Source: Halichondria panicea | Taxonomy: Eukaryota; Porifera; Demospongiae; Suberitida; Halichondriidae | Direction: 5' to 3' | Length of the DNA: 64,000 bases | NCBI RefSeq assembly: GCF_963675165.1 | Contig: NC_087384.1 | Coordinates: forward strand, 3,899,182-3,963,181 | Part shown: positions 51,201 through 61,925 of the stretch, piece by piece | Position numbering within the stretch: position 1 is the first letter of the stretch | How the letters are laid out: every line of letters begins with the position of its first letter | The notes under the pieces: model-generated | The model's database searches: none | What the model saw: only the letters and a program-made list of their open reading frames with translations | What the model was told of the DNA's origin: nothing | Translations under genes and position numbers: made by a program

Positions 51201-52205
51201 GCGCATGCGCCAAATTATTGGATATTTTTCCCGTAAAATTTCCTATAATACTGGATTCATCAGAGAAAATATCCTAAAAGTCATACACAGAGCTATATAC
51301 ATGTAGCTAGCTAGCTAGAGACAGAGTTGCGTAGGTTTGTTGTACAGCTATTTTCTTCTGATAGTAGCAGTAGTATAGTAGACGTTCACCAAAGTTAGTG
51401 TTAAATGGGCGTGGCCTGTCCATATAGGCTCTTGTCAGCTTTCACTCCGTTCGGACGATCGTCATCCACTGTTGCAGGCTGTGAGTCTTTTGTTAACATA
51501 GCAGGCTAAGGGTAGCTATCAGAGAATGCTATCCGATAGGCTAGAAACCTTCAAATATCTACTTCCTTCAATCCACTTCCGTTCGTTGTGATGTCATAGT
51601 TTTAATGAGCATATACGATATTATCCAAAGCCCCCAGATACCGGGGGGATATTAGCGCATGTGCAAGCAGTCGATACCAGGCCCACTTCCCTAAGTGAAG
51701 TGGGAAGTGCGGCCTGGGATCGAGGCTAGACTTGCAATTGACAAACTACATTTACCAGACAACCCGCACATTTTTGTGCTTTCCACAGGTTTGTCTTGGT
51801 AGTGTTCTTTAAAAATAGAGAGTCCTTAAAGGGTTGAGGGTGGGCTTCAGGGTGAGCCAATGGTACCGTAGGGTATTTGGATTTGTAGTATCCTGAGTTT
51901 CGATGGATATTGCTTAGTGTCAGAGCACATCGTGGTACAAATAAAATTATTATATTTTGCTATAATTATATAGGTTTCACTTATATTTTTGCTTAATACA
52001 GTGGCTGTTCATGGTTACGCTACTGGAGATGGTACTGCCCCAGCATAGTATGATACTGGAACTCTCTGCTAATGGTACTATAGTTCAAAGCCTTCATGAT
52101 TATGGTGGCGATGTCACTCGGGCTACTTCTCATGTTCTTGACTTGGGCGATAAACTACTCATTGGTTCCTATTCAGCTCCCTTCCTATTGAATTTACAAC
52201 TGTGA
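45286..52205 (+). CDS. APMAP-like protein (strictosidine synthase/SMP-30 type beta-propeller), six exons
   Basis: Exons are 45286-45359 (possibly from 45270 after a TTTTTTTTTCAATCTCCAG acceptor), 45918-46042, 46123-46230, 46291-46720, 49871-50051 and 52002-52205 with stop. All junction phases agree, giving about 373 residues, near the family's usual 400. The first exon is a membrane anchor (MILHILAVLVLLFILPAP). The propeller follows with SERLFENEIVGPEALTLDNE, VYTGLADGRLIRL and CGRPLGMQFHHRLKHLLYIAD. It goes on with FLNDLVVLRNDTIIIS, NGRLLYYNLL and LPGLPDNISPSSTGGYWVGI, and ends LIGSYSAPFLLNLQL. Those blocks are family hallmarks. APMAP is a type II membrane protein with arylesterase activity reported in mammals; the exact role here is unknown. 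Because of the upstream acceptor, a further 5' exon may exist. Confidence 0.88.
47100..47840 (+). repeat. Three-copy dispersed repeat, copy 2
   Basis: It shares GGGCATGGCCTGTCC, TTCACTCCGTTC, CATAGCAGGCTA and CTTCAATCCACTTCC blocks with the copies at 37078-37495 and 51140-51625. It is enlarged by an internal insertion around 47330-47580. Confidence 0.7.
47838..48560. repeat. Nested palindromic element in the APMAP intron
   Basis: The outer arms TTATCCTATGGATACTG and CAGTATCCATGGGATAA pair. Further in, GGAGTATGCGACTCCCACGC pairs with GCGTGGGAGTCGCATACTCC, and GGTTAATTAGTTAAAAATGA with TCATTTTTAACTAATTAACC. The pairs are nested in a way that suggests repeated inverted duplication. Confidence 0.8.
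50223..51072. mobile_element. Second foldback element with minisatellite arms
   Basis: The ends ACTATGGTGAGCCTTTTGTT and its complement are inverted. Next inward on each side are several copies of a unit based on GATCGACTCGATGTGTT, TATCAACTCGATTT and TCTGGTA. The core is itself palindromic: AGACTCTTGAGGCCACAGGC on one side, GCCTGTGGCCTCAAGAGTCT on the other. It is non-coding and lies in APMAP intron 5. Confidence 0.82.
51140..51625 (+). repeat. Three-copy dispersed repeat, copy 3
   Basis: The least interrupted copy, with ATGGGCGTGGCCTGTCC, TTTCACTCCGTTCGGACGAT and GGCTAGAAACCTTCAA. It begins next to a GCTTGCGCATGCGCC motif, as copies 1 and 2 also do. Confidence 0.75.
51657..51728. repeat. 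Short hairpin repeat, GATCGAGGCTAG family
   Basis: CAGTCGATACCAGGCCCACT, a small palindrome (CACTTCCCTAAGTGAAGTGG), and GCGGCCTGGGATCGAGGCTAG-type end. Confidence 0.6.
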
Positions 52206-53528
52206 TATTTTTTATTTATCTTTATGATAAGCTTGTTAATGTCATTACGTGTGCAACTTTCTTTGTCATTTCCTTCTTTTTTTCTTGTGAGAAAGGAAGG
52301 CCTGCGAAGGAGGCTAGCTATTACATGGGTGAGACTACGGTGGAACCTCCGATTAGGACTGTTTGCGAGGAGAGGTGGTAGGTTCATTAGACTTGTAGTT
52401 TCATGTATACTATGGTCTGCTATTTGTTGCCCAGTGAGTGGGCAGATCAAAGCAATCCAGTGTTCTGGCAGGTTGCACTCCATTGTAAATGCAGTGTTTT
52501 ACACTTATAAGCAAAACTAACTATGAAAGTTCGGCAACTCAAAACAGGTCTATTTAATTTATAGAAAAAACTTGACCAATCAGAGCTAGGAGTTTGACGT
52601 CATAGGGGCAACAAGCAGCCGCCCTCGTGCAACATGCACTGGATGGCGTAATGCCCTGGCCAATAATAATAACACAATTAATGAACTTGCTGTTAAATTC
52701 TGCTACCCTCTTCTCTTTATAACCCTTGATATATACCATTTATGGTTAATGGGGCTGCTCCAGCTACCTCTTTCGGTACCCATATCTCTGCTTTGATCAG
52801 CTATCTAGCCAACAAGTTCCTGAAACTTAATAATAATTATAACGATCTCTTGTACCAGGAGCACATATTGTACAGACATTAAGTATTACAACACACCTAT
52901 ATACATATATATAGCCAAGATAAAGTGTTTTAATCTGTGTGTCGAGGCGCAGCCGAGTGCATCACGTACAACCGAGAGTTCACCCGAGTCAATCAGTAGG
53001 TGTGTTCTAAAGGAGTCAAGTGAGCGAATTAAAATACGTATTTTAATCAGCCTGGAATTGAGGCTATAATTATAGCCTAGCTAGCTTTAGCGCCTGCCAC
53101 AAAAGAAGAGAGGGCATGCAACTCACTACAGTACTATATAATTATATAGCAGGTATAGGGTCGCTGATTAAGCCTGTACCATGTACTGCGAACATTTATA
53201 ACCCACGAATTTAATATCGCATGCATGCTGCAGAAAGGCTATACCCTTGAAATAATACCTGCTATACCGTATCTATCTAGTATACACAGCTAGCAGAATT
53301 TAATTCATTGGGCGAAGAATGCATAGTGCTAGCATTGCATGCACATTCATTCGCCCACATCTGAATTCTGTTCTTTTGCAGCATGCAGGTGTATAGATAA
53401 GATTGGCTGGAGATCATGTGATCCAGCACAGCCACTAAAATCTGCCACCCTCATTCTTCTATACACTAATTATTGAAACAAACATCCAGTAATGTTGCTA
53501 ATGCCCATCGAATTATATGCATACATCG
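52206..53528. other. Intergenic region between the convergent APMAP-like and GCNA genes
   Basis: The 3' ends of both genes face this 1.3 kb region. I see AT-rich sequence, the half hairpin AATTAAAATACGTATTTTAATC at about 53030 joined to a GCCTGGAATTGAGGCTA end, and no extra gene. Confidence 0.5.
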
Positions 53529-56500
53529 TCACATCTTCACAGGTTTTTCCTTAACCTGGTGGTAAAGAGTATTTATCTTTTTCATAACTTCGAAATGTGT
53601 TGCAGTAGGAGATGCCACCTTCACTGTGCTATAGTTATCTTTCACAAACTGAGCATATCTGGTGAGCTTTTTCTCTGCGAATGGCGTCCCATCACTCTTC
53701 AGGCGAGGCTCCAACTCCATTTCACTACAGGAAAGGCGTGACAAGTCATTACTCTACTATACATTATTATAAGAGATTGAACAATAGGCGAAACGTGCAA
53801 CACACCTTTCACAGTGTGGACATCTAGCTGTAATCAAGTTCAAAGACTTTGAGTGTCGTCCAGTTCTACAATTATAAGCACATTAGTGTGTGATATAATT
53901 ATTATCACAGAGCAAAATGTACATACTACACTCGACAACTTTGCACAGAGATATATTACTTTAACATTACCAATACAGACTGTACAGTGACAGTCATGTA
54001 CATGTACCGGTAAAAGTTGGGCAGACAGTGACGTGCATACTGAACATAATTATTATAGCACCTACTTAAAGTCACATCTGAGGCATTGGTAGATGTACTT
54101 GTAGGAGATCTCATAATTGTGACAGCGTGTGACAGGATTGAGTCTTGGGAGGTGTGCTAGGGCCTTGTCCGCCCATGCTCGCCATACTGGGCCATGAGAT
54201 GCACTCTTGTTTCCATCAATTATCCAGCATGCAGCATGACACAACTCATGTATCAAAGTATCTCTCAGTCGGTCTGAAAACAAAGTAAGGATCAATACAA
54301 CGTGCATGCGCTTATGCACAGGGGTGCTGCATGCATAAACTTATAATACTTCTACAGCACCTCTTTGTATTGCATGCAGTACATAATATTGCACACATTA
54401 TTTTATACTGTACTAGTTGAAATGTTTTTAGAGGGAGTACGTATACGTACCACAAAAGTTAAGTGCCTCAACCATTTAGCGCTATCCTTCAGTGTACATA
54501 GCTTATTATTTTGTTTATCCATAATTAGTGATTGGCAATAATTATTGATGCAATTAAGTTATCCTTGACAAAGCACTCTACATTTTCTCTTAAAACCGTG
54601 AACAATTAATTTTGTTGACTGGAGCTGCATGGTTCGAAACTTGTCAAAATTCGACCAACAATCAAGCAATTGGTGTGTCCCTTAAATGCCCAGGCTCTGA
54701 GAACAATGTCTCCAAACAGGCAAGCGGACATGCATAGGTATTAGAGGATACGCACTTACCAAAATCATCCAGCACTTTTGTTGATAGCTCAATCGAGGCG
54801 GCCCTGGCGTTGTAGAGACCCTTGTACTTACAGAAACCAGCAGTAGTTCGCAATTTCTTGCTCCAAACGACTTCAACATCCACTAGCTTTGGGAGTGAGT
54901 ATATAGTAACATGCGCACCTTATATACATATTAGAGATATACGTATGTATATGTACACCACATGTAATTACAAGCCCAGTTAAAGTTAGCTGTCTGGAAT
55001 TGAGGCTAGCACATCATGAGCACTCCTGTACACATATACGACAAAATTCTATGCAATTATGCACTTGTCAAAGTAATGCCCCACCTCCCCCCTACCGGGG
55101 ATAAGTGGGGATTAGACTTGAAGTTGCTCTCCTACCTAGGGGACTTAGACAGATCACCTGATGCATGCATTAATTGGGTCAAAGGTCAATTAAAGATCAC
55201 ATGATGTCTGCCACACTCCTCCTTCCAACACATGCTGAGTACAGTGAGAGCAAAATTTTATTAATCCTGAGCAATCTCTGTCTTCTTGACTTCACTAGCT
55301 CTATAGGAGTATAGCTGTCAATGTTTATATATAATTATGTTATCGCTAGTGAAACCATGAAGAAATAGCTATAGTGTCACTGTGCGGATACAGGTACTAT
55401 ATAGGTCTAATCCCCACATAACCCCCATGTTGTACTAGGGGCTACCAGGGGATTAGACGAAATAGCATGCCCAAAGGTAGGGGTATTAGATCATGTGATT
55501 GGTCTTGGTAGGGGGGGATGGGGCATTAGATTGACAAGTGCGTTATTAATCACCATGATTATCTGAGCTTTTCAATCCCAAATTAATAATTCACCACGAA
55601 TAAAAAAAACTTTATTCTGGCACACAACATTTCGATTAATATTGTACGTACAGACAAACCACAATCATAATTATACATGCAGGCTGTACGTTGTACATGT
55701 GTAAGTAGACAAACCTTGTTATCAAACACAGTTCTATTGAAGACTCCAAGGAGCTCTTTCAGCATGATGTTCTTGAAGCGTGGGTAGTTCTTGTGTGAGG
55801 AAGGGGTAGTCAAAGGATGAGAGGGAACTGATCTCGCAGACTGGACTACACGGAGATACATAGCATCGATTTGTACATACAACTGAATACGTATAGACAT
55901 GCAGTAAGATTGGTAGAGGAGAGGGACAGTAAGGGGCATATAAATTATTATAGATGTACATGTAGGTAGAGCATACATGCACGCATGCAGGTCTATATTA
56001 CCAATGTTCAAATTCCATACCAGGTGTAGGTGGTGTAATGTACTCAGGCATGTAAAGGTTAGGTGAGACAATTTGATGAGGATTTCATGACATAAATAAT
56101 ATTATAGTACTTGTATACCTAAAGGAGAGAAGAAGTTTTCTCTCTCAACTAGTGGTTGTCTCTTTTTGACACATGTGAAAGCCTTCTTCTGACCCCCAAA
56201 CAAGTTCTCATCATGTGATATGCAGAACGCGAGTCCAGTGGTGGGAGTATTGTATGTAGGCATGTGACAGCAGGTGGTCTTTGACGAAGAGGTGAGAGGA
56301 GTGTGCCCTGTCTCCTTCTCCTCATCACTGATCTCTATCTGCTCTGAGTCACTCACAACAAACACGCTCAAACTGCCCAAAAAATGTATTATACATATAC
56401 AATCTACAGGCTATTCTATACCTTTTCCTTGAAATTGACTTTTCTCTCATTTGCTCTTTCCGAATTTTCAGATTGGTAAACACTGAAGTGTAAAGGAACT

Positions 56501-57367
56501 GAGTAGACTATTCAATACATAATTATTATACCTATGCACGATAATCAAAACTTATGTCACAACATTTTTTACTCAATACTTACATTGCTCAAGTTGTTCG
56601 TCTGAGTCACTGTCACTGCTCTCCTGGATCTCAATCACATGACGCCCATGTGGCAAAACGAATTGAGTTGCAGCACACGTAACAAGAGGATTTGAATTTG
56701 AAACACTGTTTGATTGATCAATAGTAGGGAGAGAATATCCAGCAGATATTTCAGCTTCATTATTACATGTATAGTCAGATTCATTGCTGTGCTTCGTGCG
56801 AGAATAACCAGCACAGTCTTTGTCGCTACTCTCAGAAAAAATATATAGAGCCAAGTTTTTGGCTTCATTACTGTGGTTACTCATGTCCTCCACACTTGCA
56901 TTTTGAGCAGCCGGTGTGCTACAAATAAGTGGGTTACCAGGTAACACAAAATCCTCTTCTCTTCCAAGCTTACGTGGTGTAGATACATCAAATACTTCCG
57001 GTAGAATCAATGCTGAATCGGTATGACACTTTACACGTATCTTGTCAATTTGATACTCAGCATCACCAGGAATCGAAATAATAGCCTCAGGTTCACAGTC
57101 TTCTTCATTGAGATCGTGTAACAGGTATTTAAACTCGGGTTCAGACTTGTGCAATGAACTTGACGTGCCAACAATGACACTTTCGTACCCTGCAACTTCA
57201 CTGACATCCTCAGCTATACCTTGGCTTGCAGATGAGAAACGTAGAGGTGACTGAAGTGAAACGATGGATGGCACACCAATACATGTACTTGTATATCGTG
57301 AGTTTGCATCAAGTGAGGACAACTTTTGTACAGTATTGGCTGAACAAGAAACATCCTCCCATATCAT
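53529..57367 (-). CDS. GCNA: GCNA homologue: disordered acidic N-terminus plus SprT-like metalloprotease domain
   Basis: Eight exons join in phase: 56584-57367, 56422-56482, 56119-56372, 55715-55845, 54760-54886, 54066-54273, 53806-53865 and 53529-53724, giving 606 residues. The first 350 residues are acidic and disordered, with SUMO-interaction-like patches such as HVIEIQESSDSDSDE and SVFVVSDSEQIEISDEE. The SprT-like domain starts near residue 370 (HKNYPRFKNIMLKELLGVFN, FDNK...VVWSKKLRTTAGFCKYKG). It contains the zinc-protease motif HELCH at 461-465 in DTLIHELCHAACWIIDG, then SHGPVWRAWADKA and a zinc ribbon (YQCLRC...GRHSKSLNL...CPHC). It ends in YAQFVKDNYSTVK. GCNA proteins act in germ-cell nuclei against DNA-protein crosslinks and genome instability. 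An exon upstream of 57367 is possible because an AG lies just before the ATG. Confidence 0.92.
55056..55548. mobile_element. Inverted-repeat element in a GCNA intron
   Basis: GCACTTGTCAAAGTAATGCC followed by CCCCCCTACC on the left pairs with GGTAGGGGGG and GGGGCATTAGATTGACAAGT on the right. Inner copies of AGGGG(A/C)TTAGAC and TCACATGAT also pair. Confidence 0.75.
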
Positions 57368-57668
57368 CTCTAACTATAGACATTGTAGGGCAAAATAGTG
57401 CAAGTAAAATCAGAATTTGATAATAGAATATCTACTGTATAATAATACTCATTTAAGGTTACGGCAAACCGTTTGCATTAATTATTCATGAGCTAAATCT
57501 AGTGATCTTGAGCAGCTAGAGAGCTGGAAGCTAGAGAGCTGGAAGTCCAGCTGAAACGCAGTAGTCATTTTATGACTCGAATTAGCCTCGATCCCAGGCC
57601 GCAAGACCTGTGAAGGAGCCTATAATTACAACCTTGCAGTCTACTGTAGCTTAACTATATGCAGACCT

Positions 57669-58365
57669 AGCCTCGACATCAGGCCGTTCGTTGTCTGAAA
57701 GAACGCCTAGTCAAGTTCCAATGTAGAACTTGTCTGCCAGGAATTTATTGGACCGATAATTGCCCGCAACAAACCATACTTACCCGTTTATTATGATGCT
57801 TACAGTAACCTGCAGCTAGGCTAGTATTGTTGTGTTAGCGGTTACCGCAATCATGTGACTCAGCTAACGTCTATTTGCGTTGATTGACCCCGGAAGTTAT
57901 GTGGTCAATTATGGCTTCATTTATGCTTTGTGTGGTGGACAAGTACTGGAGTTTGCAGAATCTTTGCAACACACCAGTAAAAGCGTAGAGCGTTACGCGT
58001 TCCTTATATGGATTTTGTGTACATACTGTGGTCTGTTTTACTACTTAAATGTGTGAGCATTTCCCATATAAGGAACCACAGTGCTTAACACTTTTATTCA
58101 TGTGTTGCAAAGATTCTGCAAACTCCAGTATGCCTGGGACTTCTACATGTACATGGAAATGCTAACTTTTAGCTGGTTGGAGCTTACCAGCTCTACAGCA
58201 TATAGATAGAAGCACTGTTTAACAAGGAATCCAATGGTATATGAAACTTTGAAGTATGACAACTTTATGAAGGTCAAACTCAACACAAATACACTTTAGA
58301 TAAGTTTTACACTGGAACTTGACCAGGCGTTCTTTCAGACAATGAACGGCCTGGTCTCGAGGATA
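57669..58365. mobile_element. Nested inverted-repeat element upstream of GCNA
   Basis: The outer arms AGGCCGTTCGTTGTCTGAAA and GAACGCCTAGTCAAGTTCCA pair with TGGAACTTGACCAGGCGTTC and TTTCAGACAATGAACGGCCT. An inner pair (ACTGGAGTTTGCAGAATCTT / AAGATTCTGCAAACTCCAGT) is almost perfect, as is TTCCTTATATGG / CCATATAAGGAA. A solo outer arm is at 10640-10675. Confidence 0.8.
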
Positions 58366-59550
58366 ATGCAGGCCCACATGAAGAAAAAAGGTTACTAAAA
58401 GCTCACAAGAGGCTGTTTTTATTCGCTCTGGTTAGCCATTTTAAGTACATATTCTTGTTTTGTGAGAGTTTCCTGGCCTGGAACGAAAAAACGTTTCGTG
58501 TAGCTCTCCAGTACGTGTATGGTAAGCTTTAAGAGCAAAAACAAAGAGCTAGAAGTAATTTTGAAATTTTCAAAAAACTACATCATGTTGTTTCCTTGAA
58601 CCTACTAGCTCTTTTCTAGCCACCTTTTTATGCTGGGAACAAGAGTATACTTAGATAGACATAGCTGAGCTATACATTCGCTCTACATTATGTACAGTAG
58701 CTCCTACTTTCTAAAGGTCTGACATGACAGAACAACGACCTTTGTGAAAGGTCACCCTGTTTTAGAAACTGCACAATTTTTCTGGAGGGAACTAATTTGA
58801 TGCAGCAAGAATCAGGGCGTGACAAGCAGTCACATTTGCAAATTTACTGCACAAAACGCTCACATCATTAGTGACCTTTGACCCTGTCCAACCTTTGGGT
58901 TGCATAACCAGATGTGACACCGACTACATTAGAAATGCTGTGATCTGATTGGGCTGCAACAATAAAAGACAATTCCTGAAATTAGCTTGCCTTTCCGGAA
59001 CACGCCCAACTAAACATTTACAAGTCTGGTATATTAATAGTATATACAATACCGTAATTGTAATTACAGCGCCAAAAAAAATTAATTCCACTTCTAAGTG
59101 GCGCGCATCTTTAGAGCACAAAAAATTGCGTTCAGCCCAAGCTGGCGCCTATGTTTAACAGCTAGTATAGAATTTGTAGAGAAAATGGGCGTGATCTGGC
59201 TCAGTTTCACTTGCTAACTGCACCGTTGAGGGCTGAGTGACTTATAAACAACATTCATTGACTGTAGCTATGGGTTAGACAACTGTTTAGAAGTGAAGGA
59301 AGTCAAAGATGCAGGATGATTGTCTAGATGTCTCAAACAAGCCTTTTTAACAACGTCAAAAAAAAACAACGGTTGGTGCTTTTTTAGGACCTAAAAATTA
59401 TGCTGCTGACATGGCGCTAAAATTATGGTGGCGCTGTAATTACGGTACTACACCACGTTCGAAAACGTTACTTTGTGCACAGTGTTAATTGTGTAGAGCT
59501 ATCACAGTAACTCGACCCTCTTCTCTTCTTTAATACAGATTTAACCATAA
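58366..59550. other. Intergenic, no gene recognised
   Basis: Several short open frames lack domains or splice context. A block near 58905-58985 (TTGGGCTGCAAC, TTCCGGAACACGCCCAACTA) resembles parts of 25260-25380. A TACAGCGCC(A/AA)AAA / GGCGCTGTAATTACGGTA pair at about 59050-59450 suggests a further decayed inverted-repeat element. Confidence 0.45.
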
Positions 59551-59988
59551 GGCCACTGTTAGTTGCATACTTGTTTCAGATGAGAATCTAGCTCAACCCC
59601 GATGAGGGAGGGATCGAGGTCTTCATTACTCATTATCCCATTATTAATTTTGATGACGTCATATCCTGTTTTTTTAACTGACGAAAATTCACAAAAGGAC
59701 GGAGTCTGAACATAAAAATAATTTAATTTTTTTATTTTTAATTTTTTTTCGCAATGGCTTTTTGGTGCACATGGCACATGGAAAAATAATACAATTTCAG
59801 CAAAAAAAGGACCTTGACCTCAAATAATGGCTGACATCAGCAATAATGACTTAATTGAGGAGGTGAGTAAAACCGAGGTAGACTCGCAAGCCGTCACTGT
59901 TGCAGGTTCGCCTGCAACAGTGACAGCTTGAAGTCTAAACCAAGGAGGGAGGTTGATCTGAAACAAGTATGTAACTAACAGTGGCCTA
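59551..59988. repeat. Inverted repeat pair, GGCCACTGTTAGTT(G/A)CATACTT
   Basis: GGCCACTGTTAGTTGCATAC plus TTGTTTCAGAT at 59551-59581 is matched in reverse complement at 59957-59988. Between them lies a perfect 14 bp stem with a TTCG loop (59893-59924). Both arms look like intron 3' ends (TTGTTTCAG). Confidence 0.7.
59827..59862 (+). CDS. Possible first exon, MADISNNDLIEE, plus strand
   Basis: ATGGCTGACATCAGCAATAA and on to GAG, immediately followed by a strong GTGAGT donor. The peptide is short and I could not find the next exon. It overlaps head-on with the minus-strand candidate below, so at most one is likely real. Confidence 0.25.
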
Positions 59989-60110
59989 ATTATAGTAATA
60001 CGGTAGTTAATCTCTACCTCATTTTCCAATGAGGAAGAACTATTAAAGACCTTCAGAAGTCCTCGGGACTCACAAGCTTCGAGAAACCTTTTCAGAATAA
60101 AGCCTGCCAT
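59868..60110 (-). CDS. Possible two-exon minus-strand coding region of unknown function
   Basis: An ATG at 60110 opens MAGFILKRFLEACESRGLLK and VFNSSSSLENE, then a GAG|GTAGAG donor near 60020. A TTGTTTCAG acceptor near 59960 opens INLPPWFRLQAVTVAGEPAT in phase. A third candidate exon (59582-59697) after ATGTTCAG reads TPSFCEFSSVKKTGYDVIKI and SNEDLDPSLIGVELDSHL. No family is recognised, and donors are not all convincing. Confidence 0.3.
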
Positions 60111-61026
60111 AATTAATCTGGAGTCTGTAGAGCCGGAGCGAAGTCGATCGAGTGCAGTGGCTGTCAGTTTTCAAATTTCGAAAGAAGGCGCCGCTTTTTT
60201 GAGTGCTTAGCCTCTATCCCAGCCCCTCTCACCAGAGGAGGAATGCCAGTGTCAAAAGGTCACTATAATTAAAACACCACGTGGCCCTATGACTATGTTT
60301 TATGAGTTTATACCCTCATGCCCCTGAGTTTATGCACCATCAATAGCTTGATCCTCTTTATAATCACAACAGAAATCGGTTGAGCTATCGCGCTCCAGAG
60401 GAATCAGCTTGAGAGAGGAGATCCAGGATTTAATTGCAACCTTTGACCTTTTAAGCAAGAAACAATGTAATTAAAGCGGCCTATAATCGAGGATAGTAGA
60501 GTAACCTCCAATTAGATGTGACACCATGCGGCAGGACTTCAACATAATATTTTTTAAAGTGTTGCTTTAAATCGCTACACTATTTTATGAAGCCAGAGGT
60601 CATTTCTTTTGGAGGTTGAAAAATTATGTTGAAGTTCTGGTGTCGCATGTGCTCTGGCCCTAGTGCTCAAAGGCCCTGCCCTTCCCAAAATCCTGCATGG
60701 CTACGCCACTGCTATATCTATGCTATTTAGTGTTTAAAGTGGTTCGGATTATGAGACAGGCGGGGGGGGGGGGGGTATTACGTGACGGTTAGGCATGCAT
60801 TCTTTTCTGCTTCACCACCGTATACTTAATGACCCATGTAAGCTCGTAAATTAGTTCTCATAAATGGCAATGTAGTCATGTACATGTACACTAGTTTATG
60901 CAGATATCTGATACTTAATCATGCATTTAATCCGGATGAGGATTCTTTGAACAGTGAATTTACATAGACGTATAGTCATCTTCTTAGCAGTGTTTCATCT
61001 AATATACTATAATACAATATTGAAGC
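60111..61026. other. Intergenic, upstream flank of the SRCR gene
   Basis: A loose inverted pair is present: GATGTGACACCATGCGGCA and GTTGAAGTTCTGGTGTCGCAT (60516-60650). A G run of 14 lies at about 60763-60776. No gene is seen. Confidence 0.45.
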
Positions 61027-61889
61027 ATGAGGTTACTACTTGAAGTACTGAGTATTTTGATGACACTTTTGACCAATGGACACTCAGCAATCGGTAAGTC
61101 ATGATTATTTTGATGACACTTTTGACCAATGGACACTCAGCAATTAATCGGTAAGTCTTGATAGTTACTCAGATGGCTAGTACAGTAAGCACCTCCGAAC
61201 GTCAAACAACTACGACTACTATACATTATTTAAAGACCATATGCCGGTATACCTATTTATGTCAGTTTACAGGCCACAACTTCATATGTGTCCGATGTTT
61301 AACCTTGCATACTTGCACTAATTATTATAAGAGTTATAATAATTATTATAGCATTTTAAACAGAGTGGCCTGTGCAGAACAGTATCAGGCTTGTAAACGG
61401 AAACTCAAAGCTAGAAGGAAGAGTGGAGGTTTTTACAGGATATGAATGGGGAACAGTCTGTGATGACGAATGGGGGGACATAGATGCTGGCATTGTTTGC
61501 AGAGAATTGGGATATACTTCTATTAGTGAGTCCTTGTATACTTACAAATTATAGACACATTGCAGTGCATGGGTGTGGTTCTGACTTCAGGACAGCAACA
61601 TCGTGTCCTGAAATTGGTCTGAGGAGCCTAATTTTATTGTCCAATTTGGCTGCCAAACTTGGTCCTATACAACCCTATATAATTATAATTATAGCTATAA
61701 ATTATAGCTGCTGAAATTGGTATAGTGCACAAATTAATTTATTCTACTTGGCCCGGCCGATTACTGCATGACATCAGGAACGCTAGCTGGTAGACTATAG
61801 ACTAAAGCCTATATAGGAACGCTTACTTGCACTTCCTTGATCCTTGAGCAGCTGTATAGCAGTCTACGCAGACAGACAGACAGACAGAC

Positions 61890-61925
<36 letters not shown>

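Noticed and set aside
55583-56071. 162-codon minus-strand frame
   Set aside because: Only the 55715-55845 part is real (GCNA exon); the rest is intron read through.
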